From Methanoculleus sp. (GTDB lineage: Archaea; Halobacteriota; Methanomicrobia; Methanomicrobiales; Methanomicrobiaceae), in the NCBI GenBank assembly GCA_011045995.1, contig DSBQ01000016.1:1-32985 (forward strand): 32,985 bases of DNA, in the 5' to 3' direction. Positions 7,231 to 14,932 of this stretch are shown in pieces. Both the position numbers and the translations under genes were made by a program. Numbering within the stretch: the stretch's first letter is position 1; every line of letters begins with the position of its first letter. The notes beneath the pieces were generated by a model. That model searched no databases and was not told where the DNA came from. It saw only the letters and a program-made list of their open reading frames with translations.

Positions 7231-8730
7231 ATGGAAAAAATCTACAAAAAGATGATTGACGAGGCGATGGGCGCCCAGCGTGCCGACGTCAACATCCTGA
7301 AAAAAAAGCGCGGCGGCCAGTTCAAGGTTGCCGACGGAAAGGGATACGTCGATGCCGTCAATAAGATGAAGGCGCAAGGCGACCAGTCCAAGGCGGTCTT
7401 CGACCTGCACGTCCAGTCGGTAAACGCCCATTTCGACACCCTCAAGGGGCTGACGGACTTCGTCAAACCGGAAGACGATCCCTTCGTCGAGCATTACCAG
7501 ACCCCGGTCGTCCTTGAGATCCTCTGTGACGAGGACGAGGCCTTCAGGAAGAGCCTTGACACCTTCATCGCTCACATCAAGAAGTCCGAAGCCCTCATCG
7601 GCCTCGAATCAGCCCGCAGGTATGCCGGGTTCTACGGCCCGACCTGTGTGGTGGACTTCGCGCTCATCCCCGGGTCGACGTCCAATGTGGTCAACCAGAT
7701 CCTGACAAAGACGGACATCCCCGAAGATCACAAGAAGACGATTCTTGCGGCGAAGTCCTGGGGCATGAACACGTCCTATGGCGTGGGCGAGGTTTTTGCC
7801 CAAGCAGTCGAGGCCGGTGACACGCTCGCTGCTGCCGTCGACAAGGAGATTGCCCAGCTGCAGGCCATCTACAAAAACCCGGTAGAGGCCCAGGCAGAAC
7901 TGATGGACGGAGCGGGGGTTGACTCCTTCGATGTCCGCAAGTATATGGCGACCTACCGGGACCGGATGCTCCCCTATGTGAAAGCGGCTGTCGATGACGA
8001 TGTCCACTATGCAAACATCGTCACCATTCCTGCCTATTGTGTAGGAGACATCGCGCACCACATCGCCCAGTCCACGTACAACATGTGCAAGGACGATATG
8101 GTGATGGCGATCATCGAGGCGGTAACCGATGTGATGGAGAATTCACTGCGTGCCGCCATTCCGAAATTTACCAATCCTGGCCAGGTCCTCTCACTTGCGA
8201 CCGGGTCCGGTGCGGCAGCGACCGAGTATCTCCTCGAGATGGACGGGTTCAACGGGCTGACGGTCGTCGAGCTCCTCACCCGCCGCTTCCACAACTATGT
8301 GCAGCTCTACCCGACACGGGGCGCAGCAGCTGAACTGCACAACTGCGACTTCATGGACATGGCCTACCGTGGATGGAACATCATGGACCGTTCACGGAGG
8401 GTGAAGAACGGGAGCGGAGCAGATCTTAAGCCGAACATCAGTGGTCTTCCCATCGATCTCTCGCCGATCACGAATAATGACGTCATCATGAACCCGCAGC
8501 GTTATGTCTACCCGGCGTGTGCGATCACCGTCCGGTTCGCGGCGCTCATGAGTCTTGCCGATTACCCGTGCCTGCTCACCTCCGAGCCGGTGACGGCGAC
8601 GATGATGACAAACGTCATTGCTCTTGACAAGGGCACTGCGGCTGCCCCGGTACGGGCATGCAAGGGCTGTGCCTCGGCATCGTGTGTGGACTTCAGGCAC
8701 GAATACTGCCAGTACCGCGAGGCGGTCTGA
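7231..8730 (+). CDS. DUF2193 family protein
   Basis: This 499-aa protein has no signal peptide or obvious membrane segment and is probably cytoplasmic. I recognise it as DUF2193, an uncharacterised family of about 500 aa from methanogens. Conserved-looking stretches include FYGPTCVVDFALIPGSTSNV (near residues 134-153), the central IPAYCVGDIAHHIAQSTYN, and LYPTRGAAAELHNCDF. The C-terminus carries C477, C480, C485 and C493 (C-x2-C-x4-C-x7-C) with a His between the last two, a possible metal or Fe-S site. The start ATG at 7231 is preceded by GAGGTG with six-base spacing. An upstream in-frame GTG at 7222 is part of the same ribosome binding site and is rejected. The DUF2180 and aquaporin genes follow in the same direction. 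The function is unknown. Confidence 0.85.
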   Translation: MEKIYKKMIDEAMGAQRADVNILKKKRGGQFKVADGKGYVDAVNKMKAQGDQSKAVFDLHVQSVNAHFDTLKGLTDFVKPEDDPFVEHYQTPVVLEILCDEDEAFRKSLDTFIAHIKKSEALIGLESARRYAGFYGPTCVVDFALIPGSTSNVVNQILTKTDIPEDHKKTILAAKSWGMNTSYGVGEVFAQAVEAGDTLAAAVDKEIAQLQAIYKNPVEAQAELMDGAGVDSFDVRKYMATYRDRMLPYVKAAVDDDVHYANIVTIPAYCVGDIAHHIAQSTYNMCKDDMVMAIIEAVTDVMENSLRAAIPKFTNPGQVLSLATGSGAAATEYLLEMDGFNGLTVVELLTRRFHNYVQLYPTRGAAAELHNCDFMDMAYRGWNIMDRSRRVKNGSGADLKPNISGLPIDLSPITNNDVIMNPQRYVYPACAITVRFAALMSLADYPCLLTSEPVTATMMTNVIALDKGTAAAPVRACKGCASASCVDFRHEYCQYREAV

Positions 8731-8788
8731 GGGCATTCCCTCACCGCCGCGCCGTCCCGGGGCCGTTCCCGGAAAGGAGGTAATGAAG

Positions 8789-9007
8789 ATGAAATGTTAT
8801 ATGTGCGCCAAAGAAGGAAAGGACACGGATGCGGTTGCCATCTGCATTGTCTGTGGTATGGGGCTGTGCATGGACCATGCCATTCGTGAAGAGATGCCCC
8901 TCTGGGAGGGTGGCTATCCCTTCCCGATGAAGAAGGAGAAGAAGACGCTGCCGCGGATTCTCTGCGGCGACTGCCACGCAGCCCTGCACGAGAAGGGAGG
9001 AAATTAA
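8789..9007 (+). CDS. DUF2180 family small zinc-finger protein
   Basis: This 72-aa protein begins MKCYMCAKEG. Cysteines and histidines lie at C3, C6, C19, C22, C27, H30, C59, C62, H63 and H67, a cross-brace-like arrangement that could hold two zinc ions, similar in layout to B-box fingers. I recognise the family as DUF2180, known mainly from methanogens. Two ATGs are in frame, at 8783 and 8789. GGAGGT at 8776-8781 is only one base from the first but seven from the second, so 8789 is chosen. The gene lies 58 bp after DUF2193 and three bases before the aquaporin gene, pointing to one operon. It may regulate or bridge the two partners. Its function is unknown. Confidence 0.85.
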   Translation: MKCYMCAKEGKDTDAVAICIVCGMGLCMDHAIREEMPLWEGGYPFPMKKEKKTLPRILCGDCHAALHEKGGN

Positions 9008-9010
9008 GCC

Positions 9011-9751
9011 ATGGCATCGCTGATGCGCCGTTCGGTTGCCGAACTGGTGGGCACCATGATTCTGGTCTTCTTCGGCTGCGGGGCGGCGGTGATGACGCTC
9101 ATCATTGCGGATACCTACGGCGGGATATTCGGCGGGGGATCGATCGGCACTCTCGGCGGCCTCGCTGACTGGCTGGCCATAGGGCTCGGGTTCGGTCTTG
9201 CCATTGCCGCGGCCATCTACGCGATGGGTCGGATCTCCGGTGCCCACATCAACCCGGCCGTGACCATCGCCCTCTGGGCAACACGGCGGTTTCCGACAAA
9301 GGACACCGGAGCCTACATCATTGCGCAGCTCATCGGTGCGGCGATTGCAAGCATCCTCTTTGCGCTCATTGTTGGGCCGCCTGCCTATGAGATTGGCGGT
9401 CTGGGGGCGACGGGACCCGGTCCGGGAATCACTTATGGGATGGCGATCCTCGCGGAGATCGTCGGCACCTTCCTTCTTATGCTCGTCATTATGGGTGTTG
9501 CCGTCGACGAGAAGGCACCGCCGGGATTTGCAGGACTCATCATCGGGCTGACCGTTGCGGGCATCATCACTGTCCTCGGAGGTGTCACGGGGGCATCCCT
9601 GAACCCCGCCCGCAGTTTCGGTCCGGCGATCGGTGACACCCTCTTCGGCGGTCCGGATGTCTGGTCGGTGTTTCCGATCTACATCATCGGGCCTATTGTC
9701 GGTGCCCTCATTGCGGTCTTCTTCTACGACTGGCTCGTGGCAGAAGACTAA
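9011..9751 (+). CDS. aqpM: MIP family channel (aquaporin, AqpM-like)
   Basis: This 246-aa integral membrane protein has the aquaporin layout: six hydrophobic membrane helices and two half-helix loops with the NPA signatures, SGAHINPAVTIALW near residue 80 and GASLNPARSFGPA near residue 198. The first helix contains AELVGTMILVFFGCGAAV, the classic MIP start. Archaeal AqpM passes water and, less efficiently, glycerol, and gas transport has been suggested for it. The real substrate here is not visible from sequence. The ribosome binding site GGAGG lies at the end of the DUF2180 gene, whose stop codon ends only three bases before this ATG, so the two are translated from one message. T-runs at 9761-9776 end the operon. 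Confidence 0.93.
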   Translation: MASLMRRSVAELVGTMILVFFGCGAAVMTLIIADTYGGIFGGGSIGTLGGLADWLAIGLGFGLAIAAAIYAMGRISGAHINPAVTIALWATRRFPTKDTGAYIIAQLIGAAIASILFALIVGPPAYEIGGLGATGPGPGITYGMAILAEIVGTFLLMLVIMGVAVDEKAPPGFAGLIIGLTVAGIITVLGGVTGASLNPARSFGPAIGDTLFGGPDVWSVFPIYIIGPIVGALIAVFFYDWLVAED

Positions 9752-9776
9752 AAAAGTTAATTTTTTTCTTCTTTTT
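9750..9776. terminator. Bidirectional T-rich terminator
   Basis: On the plus strand T7 (9761-9767) and T5 (9772-9776) follow the aquaporin stop codon. On the minus strand T6 (complement of 9750-9755) follows the stop of the flavoprotein gene directly. The two convergent genes therefore share a six-base spacer with terminators overlapping each other's coding ends. Confidence 0.6.
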
Positions 9777-11100
9777 CCCGGCGTTCGCTGATATAGCGTA
9801 TGAGCCATGGCACCCCTTCGGATGAGGGATGGACCTCCAGGAAGGACTCGAGGGTTTCGACCGTGACTCCTTCACTGATGCACCAGGCAAGGTACCCCGC
9901 CGCCGTGGATGAGGTCGGGGACGCCTCATAGAACCCGGTGAGCTTCCCGGTCATACTGTCGGCTTCGAGGACGGCACGGCCGGTCCGGCGCGAGGGCACC
10001 TCCCAGAATGAGCCCGGGCCGGCAGGCGAGGGAATGACGAGCGGATCGTCCCTTCTGCCCGGCAAAAAAGCGAAGGAATGTTCGTTTTTCAGTTTGATCG
10101 CCTGGGGGAGGGCGGCAGGAACTGACGGCGGGGTTCTGCCGAGGATGGCATCGGCCGCCGCCCGCCCCTCCCTGCGGGCGACAGGGGTGAGGTAGGGCGG
10201 GCCGGTGACATCACCTGCGGCAAAGACGCCCTTCACCGATGTCTCGTAGCGGTCATTGATGAGAATCTCTCCTGCCGGACCGAGGGCAATGCTCGAGATA
10301 TCCTCCGTGCGCGGCACGAGACCCGTGGCGATGAGCACCGCATCGCAGGGGATGGTATCCTCGCCACCTGCACCGGTGCGGATACGCACTCCCGTAACCG
10401 TATCCTCCCCCTCTATGGACAAGGGGTTCGTCTGCTCGAGTATCGCAACGGCATTTAGGTCTTTTAGCACCTCCACCCTGAGATGTGGAGAGAACGAACG
10501 GAGGAGCCCGCTTCGCACCACCATGGTAACGGTGGTTCCGTACGCGGCAAAGGCATAGGCGTACTCGCAGGCGACAACCCCGCCCCCGATGATTACCAGT
10601 TGTGCCGGAAGGTGGCGCAGCCGGTGGAGGGTGTGAGCGGTGTACACCCCGGCAAGAGAGGTGCCGGGGATGTCGGGAATGAACGGGCGCGACCCCGTCG
10701 CAATCAGCAGTGCTTCGGAGGAGGTTTCCCGTTCTCCGTCGAGAAAGAGCTCCCTGCCGCTGACGGTGGCATGGGCCCGGATAACCTCGACACCCGCCTC
10801 AATGGTCTCTTTTTTGATAACGGCGGCGATGGTCTCCTGTATGCCTTCCATTTCGGTTTTCAGGGCAGCATAGGCAAGCGGAGGGGTATCGTCGAGGATG
10901 CCGAGAGCGGCGAGTGTGCGGGCTGCATCGATGGTCTTTGCCGCATCGTTGTGGGCGTTGATGACCATGCACCCGTGGTGAAGGCACTGGCCGCCGAGGC
11001 CCTCAGAACGGCTGTCAATGAGGCGGACCTCCCTGCCGAATCCTGCCAGGCGCAGGGCGGCAAGTCTCCCCGCCGGCCCTCCCCCGATCACCGTGATCAT
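9757..11100 (-). CDS. Dihydrolipoamide dehydrogenase-like FAD/NAD(P) dithiol oxidoreductase
   Basis: This 447-aa protein begins with an FAD-binding dinucleotide fold (VIGGGPAGRLAALRL, residues 4-18) and a redox-active disulfide motif GGQCLHHGC (C39, C44; C-x4-C as in lipoamide and mercuric reductases). A second nucleotide-binding fold follows near residues 165-190 (LVIIGGGVVACEYAYAF), then the GVFAAGDVTG FAD motif near residue 288. The C-terminal dimerisation domain ends with HPSSE, matching the catalytic His-Glu of the family. The start ATG at 11100 has GGAAGGAA upstream. No oxo-acid dehydrogenase genes are nearby, so the disulfide substrate is unknown; a coenzyme, thiol or protein disulfide is possible. 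It lies 15 bp after the 311-aa gene and is probably co-transcribed with it. Confidence 0.88.
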   Translation of the reverse strand: MITVIGGGPAGRLAALRLAGFGREVRLIDSRSEGLGGQCLHHGCMVINAHNDAAKTIDAARTLAALGILDDTPPLAYAALKTEMEGIQETIAAVIKKETIEAGVEVIRAHATVSGRELFLDGERETSSEALLIATGSRPFIPDIPGTSLAGVYTAHTLHRLRHLPAQLVIIGGGVVACEYAYAFAAYGTTVTMVVRSGLLRSFSPHLRVEVLKDLNAVAILEQTNPLSIEGEDTVTGVRIRTGAGGEDTIPCDAVLIATGLVPRTEDISSIALGPAGEILINDRYETSVKGVFAAGDVTGPPYLTPVARREGRAAADAILGRTPPSVPAALPQAIKLKNEHSFAFLPGRRDDPLVIPSPAGPGSFWEVPSRRTGRAVLEADSMTGKLTGFYEASPTSSTAAGYLAWCISEGVTVETLESFLEVHPSSEGVPWLIRYISERREKEEKN

Positions 11101-11115
11101 CCGTTCCTTCCCCCC

Positions 11116-12051
11116 TTAGAGGACCTCTACCCCGTCATCCATCGGCACTTCGAGGATATCGCCGGTGTAGGCGTTCACTTCGATGATCCGTTTGCCGCGA
11201 ATCTGCCAGACCGGCACATAGACAAGGCTGAGGTCGACAGAGATGCCGGACCGGTCGGGGCCGAGTTCGCGGTCTTCGTAACATATGGTGTCCCCCTCGC
11301 GCTGGCTGACCCTGACGGTCTTTGTCAGTTCTTCGATAAGCCATTCCACCAGCTGTTCTTCCGCCTCTTTTTTCGGGACTTTCGGGGTGAGGACCTGGGT
11401 GGAGGCGGGGATGGGGGTATTTTCGATGATATCTGCCGTAAAGTCCCCCGGGAGGCCGTTAATCGCACTGAGGGTGCCGGTCATTTTCCTCTCGAAGGAG
11501 ATGATATGGCTCTTGTATATCTTCTCGCCCGTGCTCTCCAGTTCGTAGACCCAGTAGGGAATAAACCGGCACTCCGCCGTCCCCTTGAATCCTGCAATCC
11601 TCATTGCCTTTTCCGGGGTGATGGTGACGGGAAGGTGAGGGATTTCAATAGTCTCCTCTTCCTCTTCCACTTCGACGGTGGTTGCCACCCGTCGTCCTGC
11701 CGGGGCCTCGAGGTTCAGGACGGGCCGTTCTCCCCTGACATAGCTGTGGGTGGCCTTTGCCGCCTGACGGGCGAGCTCCTCTTCATTCCAGACGGTGCAG
11801 GTGCCGGTATCAACGCCTCCTGCACCCGTCAACAGCAGTTTTTTACACTCCTGCGGTCCGCTGTTGGTGCTGATGCGGTATTTCAGCCATGCAAATTCCT
11901 CAATCCGGTCCCGTTCATCGGAACAGAGAATGACAACACACTCCCTCGCGTTGCATGCGGACAGGTCATGGCGGCCGTCCCCTTCATCGACGTCATAGCC
12001 TGCTGCATTGAGTATCCACTGCACGATTTCCTGCGCTCTTCCGGGGATCAT
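11116..12051 (-). CDS. Conserved hypothetical protein, 311 aa
   Basis: I do not recognise this protein. Residues 1-115 have an alpha/beta pattern with a short hydrophobic strand (ECVVILCSD), an EEFAWLKYRI segment and LLLTGAGGVDTG. This could be a nuclease-like or nucleotide-binding fold, but no catalytic motif is certain. Residues about 128-140 form an acidic linker (VEVEEEEETIEI), and the rest is strand-rich with PYWVYELESTG and a last segment (IIEVNAYTGDILEVP) that resembles the end of PepSY-like domains. No signal peptide is seen. The flavoprotein gene follows 15 bp downstream, suggesting joint function. A TATA-like AAATATGTTTTA near 12078-12089 lies about 32 bp from the ATG, suggesting a nearly leaderless message. 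Confidence 0.75.
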   Translation of the reverse strand: MIPGRAQEIVQWILNAAGYDVDEGDGRHDLSACNARECVVILCSDERDRIEEFAWLKYRISTNSGPQECKKLLLTGAGGVDTGTCTVWNEEELARQAAKATHSYVRGERPVLNLEAPAGRRVATTVEVEEEEETIEIPHLPVTITPEKAMRIAGFKGTAECRFIPYWVYELESTGEKIYKSHIISFERKMTGTLSAINGLPGDFTADIIENTPIPASTQVLTPKVPKKEAEEQLVEWLIEELTKTVRVSQREGDTICYEDRELGPDRSGISVDLSLVYVPVWQIRGKRIIEVNAYTGDILEVPMDDGVEVL

Positions 12052-12117
12052 TAAGAGTAATGTGGCCCGTTCCGGTAAAACATATTTGGTTGGATTCTCG
12101 GCCGGGATGCCGTCGCA

Positions 12118-12894
12118 TCAGGTGAGAAGACTGGTGGTGATGTGATTCCAGTAATTCAGGAAGAGCTGGAGAAATGCGGGTGATTCGGAGTACAGGGCGC
12201 TCGGGGAGATGTCGTCACCATTCAGCCGGAGGAGCAGCCGTTCCCGGTCGGCGATGAAGACCCCGGCCATCTGTTCTCCCTGCAGGAGTCCTGCCTGAAT
12301 GAGGTTTTCTATATCGCGGACCCGGACATTCGGGGGGAGTGCTCCGGGGGCAAAGGTGCCGTCGGTGGCGATATCGACGGCGACCGTCCCGGGAACCTGT
12401 GCGATGAGATCGAGTATGCGGGGGGTGATGAGATCGCGCGCCCCGAAGATGATCACCGATGATGCCGCATTGGCGAGCATATCGCTGATACGGTTCTCGA
12501 TGTTCTCCCGGCCGGCAAGGGTCCAGATCATCTCCTGCTTTCTCTCCTCGTGATCTTCGCGGGACTGGTAGATGGCGACAAGCTCCTTCTTTGCCGCTTC
12601 GGCGTCACGCTCGATCTGTAGGAGGAGGTGTTTTAGCCCTTCATCAGGGGGAACGGCATCGAACTGTTTTGGTGTGGTATTCGATACACTCACCAGCCCT
12701 TTTTTTATCAGTTTGTCCAGGACGGGGTATACCGATGCCCGCGGCACCCCGGAGATTTCATGGATTTTCGTTGCAGATGCGCTCTCCGCCCTGAGAAGAG
12801 CAATATAGACGAGGGCTTCGTATTTGGTCAGTCCCAGCGATTTCAGGTGCTCCCTGACAGGGCCCGTATCTTTAGTAGTAGTTACCATTGGCAT
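12118..12894 (-). CDS. TrmB family transcriptional regulator
   Basis: This 258-aa protein has an N-terminal winged helix-turn-helix (about residues 15-85): LGLTKYEALVYIALLR, then GVPRASVYPVLDKLIKKGLVSV, the TrmB/MarR-like recognition region. A short coiled coil (residues about 90-125) and a C-terminal sensor domain follow (SSVIIFGARDLI, then VFIADRERLLLRL). TrmB proteins in archaea commonly regulate sugar transport and central carbon metabolism. Here the divergent neighbours are a surface protein and pgiA. ATG at 12894 and 12888 are both possible. The minus-strand TATA-like CATTTAATAG at 12915-12924 lies 25-31 bp upstream, indicating a leaderless transcript. The effector is unknown. Confidence 0.88.
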   Translation of the reverse strand: MPMVTTTKDTGPVREHLKSLGLTKYEALVYIALLRAESASATKIHEISGVPRASVYPVLDKLIKKGLVSVSNTTPKQFDAVPPDEGLKHLLLQIERDAEAAKKELVAIYQSREDHEERKQEMIWTLAGRENIENRISDMLANAASSVIIFGARDLITPRILDLIAQVPGTVAVDIATDGTFAPGALPPNVRVRDIENLIQAGLLQGEQMAGVFIADRERLLLRLNGDDISPSALYSESPAFLQLFLNYWNHITTSLLT

Positions 12895-12953
12895 AGGAAT
12901 ATATACCGAGAGTTCTATTAAATGTTGTTACGATAAAGACGACAGGTAATAGT
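12895..12953. promoter_or_regulatory. Divergent promoter between the TrmB gene and the surface-protein gene
   Basis: The 59-bp spacer holds AATATATA at 12898-12905, which suits the plus-strand gene (start near 12928, with AGGTAAT as ribosome binding site in a ~26-base leader), and TTTAATAG in the opposite sense at 12915-12922 for the regulator. The plus-strand TATA lies immediately next to the regulator start codon. A regulator bound here could control both genes; no clear operator repeat is visible. Confidence 0.45.
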
Positions 12954-14246
12954 ATGAATACGAAACGTTATATAATCCTTTCAATTGCGATAATAATGAT
13001 GATATGCGCCCCGGTTATGGCCGCGGAGAAGATATCCGCCGGCCCTCCCGATATGCGTGTCTCCGTCGCAGGGAGCGATGAATACTATCCCGGCGACTCC
13101 TCTGCCATCACGATAACGATCGAAAACACCGCAACTCTCGACTTCCAGTCGCAGGACCCATCTGTGCCTGCGAGAGAGGACCGGCCCACCACCGCAAAAA
13201 ATGTCCTCGTCTCTGTTGAGAGCGGTGGTGCGCCGGTGCAGATAAAGACCAGCGGCCAGCTGGTCGGCGATATAGTCGCCGGACGGTCCGCGTCTGCAAC
13301 ATTTGAAATCCGTATCGCAAAGGACGCCCCGGCAGGGACCTACACTCTTCCCGTCACCCTTACGTACACATACCTCTACTACTCCGAGGATCTGGGGGAC
13401 AGCGCCGTCCGCTACTATTACAAGGATAAGACCGAGACCCTGCCCCTCGAAATCGTGATCAGGCCTGATGTCCGTATCGAAGTGGTCTTCCTTGAGGTGC
13501 AGAATCTGAATGTCGGGACCGAAGGCTACATCATTGCCACCGTGAAAAATGTCGGGCATGAGACCGGCAGTGAAGGGACTTTGACGCTTCAGAGGGTTCC
13601 GGGAAGCCCCATCATCCCCACCGATGCCAGCTCCTTCATCGGTGAATTTTCTCCCGGCGAGACGGTGACCGTCACCTTCAAGGCATCAGCATCGGTTAAC
13701 GCAGAAGAGTCCACGTATCCGATAGGCATCCTGCTGAGTTATGAAAACCCGGAAGGGGACAAACTGAGCACCTCTCCCATCACCATGGGTGTTCCCACCG
13801 GCGCGAAGATCAGGTTCGAGATTGAATCGCCCGCCTCCCGGCTTCGTCCGGGCGAGACAGGTATCGTAACCGTTACCTACCACAATATCGGCGGGGCTAC
13901 CGCCTACGACGCGGTCTCCCGTCTCAGTGCCGTCGACCCGTTCACCAGCAATGATGACACCGCCTACCTGGGAGATATTGCCCCCGGCGAGAGTGCGGTG
14001 GCAAAGTACGAGGTGATCGTCAAAAAGGATGCAACGATCAAGACCTACGGCCTCGACTCCGAGGTGCGCTACAAGGATGCGCTCTCGAACAGCCTGATAT
14101 CCGACCCGGTGAAGGTCCGAATCGAGATCGCCGAGGTGTCCGGCCTGATGTCGGCTCTCACCAACCCGGTCGTCATCATCCTCGTGCTCTTCGCCGTCCT
14201 TGGAGCAGGATATTATCTATACACACAGCGCAAAAAGAATGAGTAA
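12954..14246 (+). CDS. COG1361/CARDB-like exported surface protein with C-terminal membrane anchor
   Basis: This 430-aa protein has an N-terminal signal peptide (hydrophobic residues about 7-22, likely cut after the AMAA-like VMAA at 21-24). At least three beta-sandwich repeats follow, with patterns such as GDSSAITITIEN, NVGTEGYIIATVKNVG and PGETGIVTVTYHNIGG, each followed by a spaced GE-x-A/T segment. The C-terminus has one membrane helix (NPVVIILVLFAVLGAGYYLY) and then a basic QRKKNE tail inside the cell. This is the typical layout of archaeal COG1361 S-layer-domain proteins, anchored to the membrane and facing outwards. The ligand is unknown. The stop codon overlaps the pgiA start (TAATG), so the two are translationally coupled, an unusual partner for a sugar enzyme. 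Confidence 0.82.
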   Translation: MNTKRYIILSIAIIMMICAPVMAAEKISAGPPDMRVSVAGSDEYYPGDSSAITITIENTATLDFQSQDPSVPAREDRPTTAKNVLVSVESGGAPVQIKTSGQLVGDIVAGRSASATFEIRIAKDAPAGTYTLPVTLTYTYLYYSEDLGDSAVRYYYKDKTETLPLEIVIRPDVRIEVVFLEVQNLNVGTEGYIIATVKNVGHETGSEGTLTLQRVPGSPIIPTDASSFIGEFSPGETVTVTFKASASVNAEESTYPIGILLSYENPEGDKLSTSPITMGVPTGAKIRFEIESPASRLRPGETGIVTVTYHNIGGATAYDAVSRLSAVDPFTSNDDTAYLGDIAPGESAVAKYEVIVKKDATIKTYGLDSEVRYKDALSNSLISDPVKVRIEIAEVSGLMSALTNPVVIILVLFAVLGAGYYLYTQRKKNE

Positions 14247-14932
14247 TGGAGATATTTCCCGATATCCCCCTGCCTGAACCGCAGCAGCGAACGGTGGATG
14301 CGATGCGGGCTGTCCTCGCGGATGGGGACTGCCCGGCGTCCGGTCCGCTCTATTTTATGTACCGGAGTCTGGCACAGAACGAATCTGACCGCCTCTGGCT
14401 TGAAGAGCATCGTATCCGGTATGATCTGACGGTCATTCCGGCTGCTACCCTCTGCAGCGAGTTTGTCAAGACAAAGGGCCATTATCACCCCGTAAATCCC
14501 GCAGGGGTCGGGTACACCGAGCTCTACCAGGTCATCTCCGGGCAGGCCCATTATCTCCTCCAGAAGGAGGACTGCTCCGATGCGGTGGTTGTACGGGCGG
14601 CAGCGGGGGATGTGGTTCTCATCCCGCCGGGATACGGGCATGTGACCATCAACCCGGCGGAAGAGGAGCTTGCCATGGTCAACCTCGTCTCCGCCTCATT
14701 TGCAAGCGTCTACGCCCCCTTCGAGGAGCGGCGGGGAGCGGCGTTCTACGAGATGTGCTCCGGATGGGAGAAGAACCCGCACTACCCGTTGCATCCGGTG
14801 CTGCGGTTCGAAGATGCACGGGAGTATCCGGAATACGGCATACTCCACGGCAGGCGCATCTATGATCTCATCGGGTCGGAGGATATTGCGGGTATCCTCA
14901 ACCGTCCCGAGAAGTATCCTGCCCTCTTTTAA
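14246..14932 (+). CDS. pgiA: Glucose-6-phosphate isomerase, archaeal cupin type
   Basis: This 228-aa protein interconverts glucose 6-phosphate and fructose 6-phosphate, in methanogens mainly for gluconeogenesis and glycogen turnover. The cupin core shows TKGHYHP with H79 and H81, TELYQVISGQAHYLL with E92, and IPPGYGH with H132, the four expected metal ligands of this family. The loop between H81 and E92 is a few residues longer than in the well-studied Pyrococcus enzyme. The C-terminal part beyond residue 150 has the family's YAPFEERRGAAFY stretch. The ATG at 14246 overlaps the stop of the upstream surface-protein gene. The stop codon overlaps that of the convergent nadE gene by four bases. 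Confidence 0.9.
   Translation: MEIFPDIPLPEPQQRTVDAMRAVLADGDCPASGPLYFMYRSLAQNESDRLWLEEHRIRYDLTVIPAATLCSEFVKTKGHYHPVNPAGVGYTELYQVISGQAHYLLQKEDCSDAVVVRAAAGDVVLIPPGYGHVTINPAEEELAMVNLVSASFASVYAPFEERRGAAFYEMCSGWEKNPHYPLHPVLRFEDAREYPEYGILHGRRIYDLIGSEDIAGILNRPEKYPALF

Noticed and set aside
10483-12054. 523-codon open frame across the flavoprotein and the 311-aa gene on the plus strand
   Set aside because: It covers two well-supported minus-strand genes, has no motif and is a composition artefact.
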